Assembly (NCBI GenBank): GCA_036874045.1
Contig: CM072337.1
Span: 21,364,001 to 21,428,000 of the forward strand
Origin: Cymodocea nodosa
Lineage: Eukaryota; Streptophyta; Magnoliopsida; Alismatales; Cymodoceaceae
Direction of reading: 5' to 3'
DNA length: 64,000 bases
Each line of letters starts with the position of its first letter. The stretch's first letter is position 1. A model generated the notes under the pieces. The model saw nothing but the letters and a program-made list of their open reading frames with translations, did no database searches and was not told the DNA's origin. Made by a program: the position numbers and the translations under genes. Positions 34,764-46,000 of this stretch are shown in pieces.

Positions 34764-35772
34764 ATGACTTGGAATGCTGATGCAGATGCATTCTTTTTAG
34801 ATATTTTGTCAGAAGTATTAAATGAGGGAAACAAAAAAACCCAAGATGGAAAGATAAAAGGGAGCACTTGGGATGAAGTAGTTGAAAAATACAATAATAG
34901 AAGGAATGCATGTATTACAAAGAAGAATGTGGAAAGTCGCTTAAAGACATGGAGACAAATTTATCATAACTACTCAAAAATTGCAAATCAGAGTGGATGA
35001 GGATGAAATTTCATACAAGGGTATACTGACATTGATGAAGAGATATGGAAAGAGTTTATTAAGGTAAGATTTTTATTTACATACTTTAATATTATCCCAA
35101 TTGTATTGAATTTTTCTTAATATATATTGTAATTTTATGTAGGTACATCTAGAGTGTGAAAGCTGCAAGGGAAAACCATGTTTGATTTATGAACAATTAC
35201 AACTCATTTTTAAAGGTACTATGGCTAGTAGAAATATGTCTAGACAGGCAGAAGAAGTAAATATTGTATCAAACACTCAAGTTCTAAATACATTTACTCC
35301 AGACATTACACAAGATGGAATAGACCTAAATTTTGACATACCTCCTAGTTCAGGAGGAAGTGCAAATGTTCCATTGGAGTAGAGGAGAAAGGGGAAGCGA
35401 GCACGCCCTCATGCAGAATCTGTTCAAATGATAGCAGAATGTTTGAAAGATACGTCACGAGCTTTTCTTACTTTGTGTGAACAAGATACTATTAATGGTG
35501 AGGTATGTAATGAACAAATGAGAGAGATGTTTAGCATACAAAAGTAGATGTTTGCATGGAAGAAGGAAATGTTTGCATAGCAAAAGAAGTCTGAGTCTTT
35601 TTTAGATGAAGTTATTACAGCAATATTTGAGATTGAAGATCTATCTATGACTGATCGATATAAAGCTACTCAATTATTCCAAAAGCAAGAAATCAGTAAA
35701 ATATTTCTATCAATTCCAAAAGAAATGCGACAAGGATGGTTGAAGTTTCACTTAAAAAAGATGGAAGACTAA
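34764..35772 (+). pseudogene. Harbinger ORF1, Myb/SANT-like DNA-binding protein
   Basis: Starts MTWNADADAFFLDILSEV and continues with STWDEVVEKYN and NVESRLKTWRQIY, the Myb/SANT-like domain (Myb_DNA-bind_3) of Harbinger ORF1 and of domesticated plant homologues. An intron is likely at 35066-35142 (gtaagattt to tatgtag). The downstream part has the usual acidic and Gln-rich linker and ends in PKEMRQGWLKFHLKKMED. In-frame stops lie near 34998, 35380, 35546 and 35578, so the reading is broken. In intact elements this protein binds the nuclease and helps it reach the element ends. Confidence 0.8.
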
Positions 35773-35976
35773 AGATGATTTACATGTTTTTTTTTTGTAT
35801 TAGATGTATGATGTAACTAATTTTTGTTTGGACAAGGAAATGTGAAATGATATTATTATTGATGTTTGTTTATCATATTTTGTTATGTTATATTAATTGT
35901 GGAATGATTTCATGTAGTATGTTTATTTGTATTACAACCTTGTAATATATTTGAACATGAAATTTTGTAGGTGACA

Positions 35977-37377
35977 ATGAATTTTGAAGAAGATTTTGAC
36001 GAACTAGTAAATAACACATTGATGTTATTTGAAGAAGAGGAAGAACATGCTAGAAGAAGGCGAAGACGTTTACTTGCTTTTTGAAATATTTTAGCAGGGA
36101 TTGCAAGTACGTCAACTTTATTTTCAAGTACAAGTCGTATTTATAGTAAAGAATGTGCAGATTATATAAAAAGATTACTAGATCCTTCTTTACCACATCA
36201 AGTTTACAATTGTTGAAAGATTTATAGAATGAGTCAAAGTGTTGTCAAGGGTTTTTGTGAATTAATGAGGAGGAAAGAAGTCCTGAAAGATACCAACAAT
36301 ATCAGTGTAGAAGAGAAGTTTGCCATGTTCCTTGTGACAATTGGGCAAAATCAAAGATATGGAGTAACTACTGAACGATTTAGTCGATCAAGTTGGACAG
36401 TTAGTAAATACTTTAATGAAGTCTTGAATGCTGTATTACAACTAAATCATGTTCTTCTAGCAAGACCTTCATCTGAAACACCAAGTCGAATTCGTCAAGA
36501 CTCAAATGTGTACCCATATTTTAAGGTACATTTCCACACCTTTGTAGTTTCCTTATCTTTAATGTTATTTTAGTCAATATCAAAATAAAAATGCATGTTT
36601 ATAGGATTGTATTGGAGCTATTGATGATGCACATATCAAAGCAACTATTTATGGACAAGAAACAGCAAGATTTAGGAATATTAAAGGTGAATTATCTCAA
36701 AATGTAATGGCAGCATGTAATTTTGATATGGAATTTACATATATTTTAGCTGGTTGGGAAGGATCAGCTGCTGATGCTGATATTCTCCAAGATGTAGTTA
36801 CTAGACCTAATGGTTTTCAAGTTCTACAAGGTAAATGTGTTTTTCACTTCTACAAGTTATGAAAACATCACCATACTAATATTTTTTTAATACAGGTAAG
36901 TTTTACTTAGTTGATGTTGGATATCCAAATCGACCAGAATATATTTGTCCATATCGAGGTGTAAGATATCATCTATCTGATTATGTTAATGACATAGTTC
37001 CTCGTAATGCTATAGAAAATTTCAACTACAGACATTCACAATTGAGAATAGTCATTGAACGTACATTTGGAGTTGTGAAACATTGATTCTCAATATTACG
37101 TGGTCAAATGCCATATCCATATGAAACACAAGTGAATATTGTCATCGCATGTTTTTTGCTTCATAATTTTATTCGTAAGACTAATAAGGAAGATTTACTT
37201 GAGGACCTGTTAGATGAGTTGGAAGAGTTAAATATTATTGATGATATACAACCAATAGGAGAGATACATATAAAAAGCAATGTTCAGGTTCGAATGACTC
37301 AAAAACAAAGAAAAGAAATGACAGATAAGATGCGAGAAGATATGATAATGGCAATGTGGGATGGAAGAACTAGATGA
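35977..37377 (+). pseudogene. Harbinger ORF2, DDE nuclease (transposase)
   Basis: A three-exon reading: 35977-36525, 36605-36830 and 36896-37377, with introns of 79 and 65 bases that have GT-AG borders. The DDE_Tnp_4 core is recognisable: first aspartate in CIGAIDDAHI, second in GSAADADIL, glutamate in VIERTFGVVK. All three catalytic acids are kept, although GAIDG and GSAHD are the more usual contexts. Three in-frame TGA codons (near 36082, 36215 and 37084) break it; apart from these the frame is open. It ends with TDKMREDMIMAMWDGRTR. The few lesions suggest fairly recent loss of activity. Confidence 0.85.
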
Positions 37378-37597
37378 TATTATTTAGTATTATAATATTT
37401 CAATTAAGATATATTTGTATTTTCCGAATATTAGTTGTAATAAACTTTTGTCAAAATTTCCATCAGAATTTTCCGTCCTGCACTAAACCCCTCTCAGAAT
37501 TTTTCTTTTCCTTTACGTTACAAATTTTCTATTTTCTTTCCGTCAGAATTTTAATTTTACTTTTCGTCAAAATTTTCCTTCATGCACTAACATACCC

Positions 37598-37825
37598 TTA
37601 GTATTCCTCTTAGCAAAACTCCAATCATATACTGTGACACATGTTATTATTGGGTCGTATTTCCTTTTGTTCTTTTGGTATGCGATGTAGTATACTTATT
37701 GTTGTAATTACTTTCGTACCTATTCTTGTATATTGTATTTTATATAATAATATAAAGATTGACGAGAAGGTCAATCATTTTTCATTGTCTTGTGAAAACT
37801 TACCGGAGAAGAGGAGACCTTGATG
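37598..37825 (+). pseudogene. Ty1/copia remnant, right part (end of RNase H)
   Basis: Immediately after the right copy of TTA, the sequence continues the interrupted RNase H domain of the copia element in the expected frame, including the conserved I-Y-C-D stretch of that domain. Similarity decays after about 37720, and a purine-rich run is seen near 37805-37817. No 3' LTR was recognised. Confidence 0.7.
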
Positions 37826-38751
37826 GTGTTTAGGACTACTGCATTTCATTTATGTGAAGTTGCTTGGTAACTTCAGAAGTGCTCGAGATGAACTTATGAT
37901 TAATGTTATATTATTAAATTTACTTGCCACCTTTTGCATTCCTAATGCTTATCTGTACAAAACTTTCTTATTACTCTTTTGTTCTTTAATGCCTTTATCT
38001 GCACGAATAGCTTCCTGTGTATCAATAACAATCGGCAAAATTTCAGACTAGTTTGTGTGAGGAGGATTCTAGATTTTTCTTCGTTAGTTTGTGTATAAGC
38101 TTCCAGCAATTATATAGGGTTGCATTTATATCAGGAAACACAATATGTTAATATAATACGTTAATTTGTTAACGAATCATTTCCTGCTGAATAAATCGAA
38201 AAATAATGGGTTAATTATTTTTTTTAGGAAGGGCTGCCTTTATTCTCATTTTAAATTTTGATTTATTTGTACTTGTATGTGATACCTACGACTTTATTGT
38301 AATATTTGTATGTATTATGTAATTTGACAAATTTTATGACTTTAGGTGAAATTTTTTTTTTTTTTTTAATCTTTCAACTTTCATGCACAAATAACTTATT
38401 GTTTAACTTTCCGTGACTTACACAAAGATTTTTTTTTAAAAAAAAAATTTGTTCACAAACTTTCTTGATTTTTTATTTTGATTTTAAAAGGTTCTTGGTG
38501 AAAGTCTCGGCTTTCTTTGTTTTACTTTGCGAATTAACACGTGGTCTCATAAATTTCATGAGTCTGTTAAGCGGGTAGTTTGCTTCAAACATTCCACCGG
38601 AGCTCCGCTTTCATTTACCTACCCTTCTCTCCCTTGACGGCTTGACCCGCCTCTTCCAACCCATCACGTCTCTCCCACCTAACACAAACAGCTTCCTTCG
38701 CCTTACCCACACCGGGCGACGAGGTCCTCTCCTTCCTTCCGAACGCTAGCC
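37826..38751 (+). other. Spacer and promoter of the steroid-binding protein gene
   Basis: AT-rich with T homopolymers near 38351 and 38428; it turns GC-rich from about 38590. The last 150 bases are a pyrimidine-rich stretch that probably contains the 5' untranslated region of the gene starting at 38752. No coding region seen. Confidence 0.5.
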
Positions 38752-40145
38752 ATGGCGCTGCTCTCCACCTTCACAGATGCAATCGGCGCCTACACTGGCC
38801 TATCCCCGGCCGCCGCCTTCACCATCCTCGCACTCATGATCGCTGTCTACCGTCTCGTCTCGGGGATGTTTGTCTCGCCCGAGGCCGAAGCGCTCAAGGC
38901 TTCCCGCGTGCCACCTCCCGAATCTTTCGCTCCCCCGCCGGAGCCCGTCCACATCGGGGACATGACGCTGGAGGAGCTGCGGGCCTACGACGGCTCCGAT
39001 CTCAAGAGGCCGCTCCTCGTGGCCATCAAGGGCCAGGTCTACGACGTCACCAAATCGAGGTACTTGATGCTTTTAATGTATGTAAAGTGCATATATTTCA
39101 CACATCTATCATCTTAATGATATGTATTGGCAGATATAATTTGTAATATCCGTATCCATACTAACTTGAGTAGATATTGATTGATAATGCGTCATCTAAA
39201 TGATTTCATTTATGCATACAGAACAGATCTACTCCTAACCTACTCAAGGAGCTTGAACTATTCCAAAACTAATTATTCTTTGCGACATGGGAAATGTAAT
39301 TATCAGAAAACGGTAATGAGGAGCTCTCAAGAGTTCCATTTTACTTGGTCTTCATTCTTAGGCTGCCATGCTTGTGGTAAAATAAACAGAATCTTGCATA
39401 TTATGTGCAATACACCAGTCATTCTCCTATAAATAGAATGACAATCTGCATTCAACCATCAATCATCTTTTTGATAAACTTTATATATTCTGAAACAGCA
39501 GCCACATATGCCATATACAAGTTTATAACTATTATATCTTATTGCATGTGGAAACAATAGCAGTAAATTATTTTCAAGCAATACTTTCCCATGAAAAACT
39601 GGTAGTTCCATATTGTGCTGTCAGTTATTTTATGCTATTTCCCTTTATCATACGACAGTTTTTCTGTTGCAAATATGTTCTCTGGGTTTGTGGATCCATG
39701 TAATACAAAGGGTGTTTTTGTTATTGCACGTGTTATTTCTTTTTACAATAAATCGGATAGAGTTTCAGTTCACATTTCTCTTTTCCCATCAATCCTAGAT
39801 GTTGCCTTTTTTGGTTGAAATGGTACGCCAACCTCGACATCCCTTAATTTTTGCAATCATTTTCTTTGAAGGATGTTTTATGGGCCTGGTGGGATTTATT
39901 CTCTGTTTGCTGGGAGGGATGCTACCAGAGCTTTAGCTCTCATGTCGTTTAATCCAAATGACCTGACTAGTAACATCGAAGGGCTTGGTAGCGATGCACT
40001 TGAAGTTTTACAGGATTGGGAATACAAATTTATGGAAAAGTATGTTAAAGTTGGGCAAATTGTCAGCGAAAAATCCCCAAAGAATGATGGTGAAATAGAT
40101 AGCAAACAAGAGCCACAGGGAGGTGTAGTTGCAAATGTGGACTAA
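38752..40145 (+). CDS. MSBP1: Membrane steroid-binding protein (MAPR/MSBP family), two exons
   Basis: A membrane-associated progesterone-receptor-type protein with a cytochrome-b5-like fold that binds steroids or haem. In plants, MSBP1 regulates cell elongation and, in the endoplasmic reticulum, scaffolds monolignol P450 enzymes. Exons 38752-39059 and 39872-40145 join within an Arg codon (AG/G) with a GT-AG intron of 812 bases, giving 193 residues. The membrane anchor is at about 21-42. The cytochrome-b5-like domain starts MTLEELRAYDG (71-81), runs through VAIKGQVYDVTKSR and GPGGIYSLFAGRDATRALA, and ends near WEYKFMEKYVKVGQI, followed by a short charged tail. The family lacks the two axial histidines of true cytochrome b5, as here. 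It is slightly shorter than the usual 210-250 residues because the tail is short. The gene is intact. Confidence 0.92.
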
Positions 40146-43063
40146 TTGGAGCATCCACAGAAAAATAAGGTTAGATAATTTTCTTTTTGGAAAACCTTCA
40201 TCTTCAAATGCTATTTGTTTAACTAAAGCAGTTCAGAGAATGTTGAAGTTAGTCTAGATCCAAGGTAGCTGTCTTATTCTTCCTCAAGGTCTTCATTCAG
40301 GTCTTGCCTAGCTTGTATCCATTTCTTCCTTATTCTGCGTGCATATCAACAGTAATGTTAACTAATACTAATGACAGTAGTCTGGGCAACCTGTTACCCG
40401 ATAGGCCTTGTAAATAAAAGGTCGTACCAACTCTTTTTGTGCTTTTGTAATGACATCTAGTTGGAACGTTCCATAGTTCTGCCTCAGGTACTATTTGTTG
40501 TTGAACTTTGTCAAAATCTTGCAGATTTGTGTACAGTCCGTAAGTTTTATGTTAGTCTTGCACTTTCAGCTCCTAAGCTTATCTGGTTGATACAAAGATC
40601 AGTCATTAGATATTTTCAGTTCATTTAATATTATGGGTGGTGAAACGAAGATATACAAAAGATAATAATAATAATAATAAGGTATGATATAAAACCTATC
40701 ATAAATATAGAAATGAAAAAACTTTATAGCAGTATAAGTTAGCAAAAAAGAATGTTAAGAAAATTGTTAGTGAAATTAAAAATTAGGCTTATAATAATTA
40801 TATGAGAGTTTGAATACAAAATAAGCAAATAGTAGAGTATATAAATTGACTAAGGTTAGCGAAAGGAATCTAAATATTTGGGTCAAGTACATCAAGACAA
40901 AGTTGCTAGAGTTTTGGTAAAAAAATGAAATAAAAGATAGATGATATAGAGATGAATCTATCATGGAAAATTCTTACATGCAAAATTTGTATAGCAATAT
41001 AAAAGGTATAAATTATACTATTAAATTTGATGGCATTTCTATTAAAGTGTCGAAGTGCATGAGTGGTTATCTAAACTTTTTAATATAATTTTTTCAAATC
41101 CAAGCCCTCGCCCTCCTCTTCCAAAGAAGTTTAAATTAAAATTTTTGTCCAAAAAGTTTAGAAATTGGAATAAATCATCTAAAACTTTGGAATTATATTT
41201 ATTTTCAGGATGTATTTTGAACTTCAACTTTTGATAAAAGCAATCTGGTTTTATCAGTGTGCACGATGCCAGTAGTTTACTTGTACCATGTTTTTTATTT
41301 GACAATGGCAATGGGTTTACATAAATTTGATCTCAAGACATTTTTTACCTGTAAATCTTGTCGAATAGGGAAGGACCAACAGCACATGCATGTTTACATA
41401 TAACCGTACGGTGTTAAAGTCATCGAGATCTATCACTGATTGATAAACACTAGTTACATTATCTCATAAGATTTAAATCTTAGTACCTACGTCCTCTCTT
41501 TTTGCATTTTTTTTTTTGGACAATAAAGAAGTAGGGTAATTATACTATTTGCAGTTAGTTTACATTGAATTCAAAATTGTGAATTTAGTGACATCCCCTC
41601 ATCTGGTAATCATGTGACTTCTGGGAACCATCGGAGTTGAAGACCCTGCGTAGAGTTACATCTTTATTTTGAAAGGTTCTTTGTACGATAATGCTAGTAG
41701 TAGTTTATTTTCGGGGAGAATATCTAAAATTCAAATTTAGATAAAAATATTATCATTGTTTAAAAATTTCTATATTGGTTGCATGCTCTGTTCTTTGTGA
41801 GAAAAAAAGTTAAGAAAGAACGTAATTTGATGCATTTTAAACATTATCCAGCAGTTGCTAACTACTAATGGCTTTTGAAAACCTTGATATGAAGGTAGGT
41901 TGGTGAGAGATCATATTTTCCATTGTAGTTAATCTTTCACTTCACTGTAAGAGAAGAAATTTTTGGTTTAAATCTAAGCTTTAAGATGAATACCGTGAGG
42001 AAAGAGTAAATAAATTATTCCAACGCTCAAGACTTCTACTTTACAGATAACACTAATCAAACCATGGGCTGCTGATTTCTATCGATTTTTTTTTACCCGA
42101 CGGTAATGTTTTTGTCCACAAAACAATAAAAAGTCCCTATATGCTTTCCAGCATTGGTCACTTTGACCAAATAAATGTAATAATAGGTCACGATCCTTCT
42201 CCGAAAATTGTAAACTTTCTTGCGAGGATCTTCTGTCCGATGGTTTAGTAGTGATTTTGAAACTCTAATCATTTTTTTTATATGAAATTCAACCAAATGT
42301 GACTTAAACTCACATAAATAATACGGTAAAAAAAATTTACCATCGCCAAGATACACCTTCGGATATGCTTTTAAAACTCTAATTATGAAGTGACCACTTT
42401 TAGAACAAAAATTACTACCATGAAAGAAGGGTCAACTTAACAATATAAAATTTCCAAACTTAACTTGGATTCAAATGTTGAGTTAATGGCATTCCGTCTA
42501 GGACCCAGAAAACAGAATACGTGAAGTTTGTCAGATTCTTTGCTAAAATCAACCTTTATTAAGTATATTAAAATTTTTCAAGCTGACGAAACAGAAAGGT
42601 TGCAAAGAAGATGAAGTTACAGAGAATAGGCATATAGACTTTTAAACATCTCTTGTTCATTTATGTACAAATAGAGGTACAATAATATGCAGCATTATAA
42701 CCACCACATTACATTACACAGTTTTTGATACGTTAACTACCATTAGTTTAATAAAGCAAATGAAGAAAGCAGTTCAAATAGCTTTCGACCTTCATTAATA
42801 AACTAAACCACTAAAAGAACGAAAGCTTTTTAGAAGCCTTGACGTGAATCATCAAAAGAGTGGAGATTGGAGTTTCTAGATCTACAGCCTACATATGAAA
42901 TCGCGTGTGTTTTATACTGTGACGATCACTGGAGATGACCCATTGATATATGAAATACGTATAAATATAAGATCTTCTATGCAAAAGCGATCAGAAAAGT
43001 AAATGGCAGAAGCAACAAAATGGACAGCCCATCATCGCCATAGAAAAATAGATGACTTTATCC
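40146..43063. other. Spacer between convergent genes
   Basis: The 3' untranslated region of the steroid-binding gene (to about 40450) is followed by AT-rich DNA with an (AAT)n run near 40665-40680. No coding region was recognised; minus-strand frames at 40776-40964, 41042-41311 and 42093-42356 have no domain. The last few hundred bases are probably the 3' untranslated region of the dnaJ72-like gene on the minus strand. Confidence 0.5.
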
Positions 43064-46000
43064 TCAGCTATCACCTTTCTGCATTTTGATCTTTTCTATG
43101 GACTCCATTGCTTCCTCAAAGGATTTCTGCAAATTAGGCACAGATCAAAAAGAAGCCAAGAAAAGCACTCCAGACCACACATCCAAAGAACCGAAGGTTT
43201 AGGAAACAATAATAATAGAAAACAAGATAGACCTGTGTATCGAATCATGTCAAATACTTATTTTGTTAGATAATCATGTTACCATATTTATCATTTTTTT
43301 ACCATATTTTTGTATAACTTAATGAATTTATGATTGATTATTGACAGCATTATAAACTCAAGTATGTGGGAAATATATGTGCATCTACTTTTATATTTAT
43401 ATATTTGATATTTCAGTTTAAATGCAAAACGTGTATTATTGGGTAATAATTGTGTCAAAATAAAAGTATGTTCTTTATATAAATATTTCGAAATAGTTCA
43501 AAAAATGTCTTGGATAATTGTTGTGTCATGTCATGTAATAAGCCTGCTATTGTGTCGTGACAAATGGTTGCCGGTATAAACTAAGCTTTGGCGCACTCAA
43601 AGTATGATTACTTTGCTTCAACGACATATATTCAAGCAATTATCAAAACAAATCAAGTCAAAATAAGGATCGAACCTAACAGATATACCATGTTATCACC
43701 TGTCTCGTGGTTCTAGGTAAAAAACTTCATATATCTAAGTAGATGGAGAGTATATAATTATATTTATTTTTCTATATTGTATATAGTACATATTGCCTAG
43801 TTATATAAAAAAGAAATATGCATGTAAAAATATATGTTTTCAAAAGTTAAAGTTGTATATAAAGTTCTATGTTTACATCTGATTCAAGTAATTTCAGACG
43901 TGAAATTGAAGTTCAGGACTTGTACCTTGATTATCAATGAAAAATTCAATACGGTGATGAAAAAAATTCAAGCCAAACTCGAACAGTCTCAGTTCATTAT
44001 TGGATCCTACAGATATTTTGGATGAGATATTCAATAAGTGTATACAAAACTTGGGTCAAATTCAGCAGTCTCCGATCATTATTTGGTTCTACAGCACATC
44101 ATTCACGTCTAAAGATACAATGCAAGCCAGCAATCTCAGTTCATTACTAGAACTCTGTTTTATTCAAGTTACGGAAGCTCACAGGGGTGGAGGAGCTCGC
44201 TTTTTTGTGCAGTTTCATTGTACCTTGTTTCTGGGTTTCCCCTTCAAAACCCAATGCTATCTTTTGTTGACTTTTTGTCCTTGTCTGTCTACGGCTCTTG
44301 TAGGCCTCTTTTGATTTTTCTTGTTTTTTAATGAAGCTATTGTTGCTGCTCAAGAAAACGAAAGCTCAAGTGGTTTTTGATATCTAAGACTGTAAATATT
44401 TGCCGGTTTTAGACTCGCAGCCACACAACATCAGCTCGTTAGATGCACGGCAGGATCAGCCCATAGCTTTCGTTCATAAACAAACCAAACAACAAAACAA
44501 ATATAAAATCATTTAAATGAACCAAAAACATTTTGTGTATCAACTCTCATAATTCTACCAAAAGTGAACCTCCGTCCCCCATTACCCCTGGGGTTCTCTA
44601 GAGAAAACCTAACTTCATCCTTCCCTCCCCAATGAATACCTTCATCTCCATTTTCTTCCTCACTTCCCTCACCCAGCCATGATATTCCCTCTCCCTACAA
44701 ATCCTCCCGCTCCTCTACATCCCTTCTCAGGCCTCAAATCAGAGCCGCCCCACTATGCCAAACTCAGAAAAGCCATTGGAGGGCAATCAAATCGACTTCT
44801 TACAGTCCCTTAAACCTTTCACCAACCCTTCTAAGGCCACTCTCAACACCCCCCCCCCCCCCCCCAGATCCTTCACCCTCTGTACTGCACCTCAAATTTT
44901 TGCAATGTTGGGTATGTGCTAAAACTTCCAATCATAAAACATTCAGGGAAAACCTAATCCATTCCTGGGAAACACATGGAAATACCTCTTTTATCACCCC
45001 ACTAATCCTTCCAACACTTTTCTGGTACAGTTCAAGCATGCAAAGGATTGTCAGAAAGTTTGGAAAGGGAACCCACGGCTTTACCAAAGTGACCTTTGTG
45101 TGTTGTATCCCTTGCTAACGATGTTTATGTTCCAAAAGTTCCACTATATGTTCAACTTCACGGTCTTAGATGGGAGCATTTGAACAAGGACTGTGATCTT
45201 CTACTGGCTAAACAGGTAGGTAAACCCTTAAACATCTTGGACAAAGAAATTTATAGCTAGGGAACTTTTCCCATTGTTCCAATTTTCCTTAACATCAACA
45301 ATCCATTGTTGCAATCCTTTCAAGTTTAAAACTATGATGGTTCTGTTATCATAGTTAATCTTAAGCTTGGGCGTATAGGCAGATTTTGTCTTTATTGTGG
45401 CTGTTTAGAGCATGAAGCAGATTGCAAGAGACATTGTTAAGTAAAATATTTCACGTATTGGCCTGAGTATGTAAGTCAAACAGAGTTTTGTTCCCACCTT
45501 CTCCATCTACTATAGTTTGATAAACTGTAAGTGTTCCAAAGTTCTCGCCCCTTTGCTCCAATAGTTGTCCCTTCACTCTATCTGAAAAACTTCAACAGTC
45601 GACCAACTCAAAAAGTCAGTTTGCAACTTGTAACTCCATCATACGTAATGCCTGGTCATTTCAAGGGACAGGCATCGATTCCTGAGGAGAGGAACCACAC
45701 AAGGCAAAACCTGTTAACCTTTGGCATGCATGCTTTCTGTACCTCACACGTGGCACACATGCACATCTCACCTTCCAGTCACATGATTCATTTTCTCCAC
45801 CTTCCCCCACTCTCCAAAACCCTAGCACCACCCACTTCCACTACATCTTTCTCCATTGCTTTTAACACCATTCTCTACTTCAGATACCCAAAACCCATAG
45901 AAGCATTACACCCTCAACAACCTAATCAAACCACTATACCAAATCCCTTCCTATTGCAAATCCCCATCATTATGGAACTCGAAAAAGGGCAACCAAAGCC

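Larger units (their letters stand above)
33583..37597 (+). mobile_element. PIF/Harbinger DNA transposon, 4,015 bp, nearly complete
   Basis: The ends are GGGGGGATTAGTG on the left and GGGTATGTTAGTG as the inverted right end. They are flanked by TTA on both sides (33580-33582 and 37598-37600), the PIF/Harbinger target. Inside, in the same orientation, lie ORF1 (Myb/SANT-like DNA-binding protein, 34764-35772) and ORF2 (DDE nuclease, 35977-37377), the two proteins needed by Pong-like elements. The left subterminal 1.1 kb holds a GC-rich block and several direct repeats. The ends are confirmed independently because the copia RNase H reading resumes immediately after the right TTA. Confidence 0.9.

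Noticed and set aside
44849-44866. Poly-C run as a possible element end or assembly artefact
   Set aside because: It lies inside the LINE remnant, with LINE-like sequence on both sides; length may be a sequencing uncertainty but it marks no boundary.
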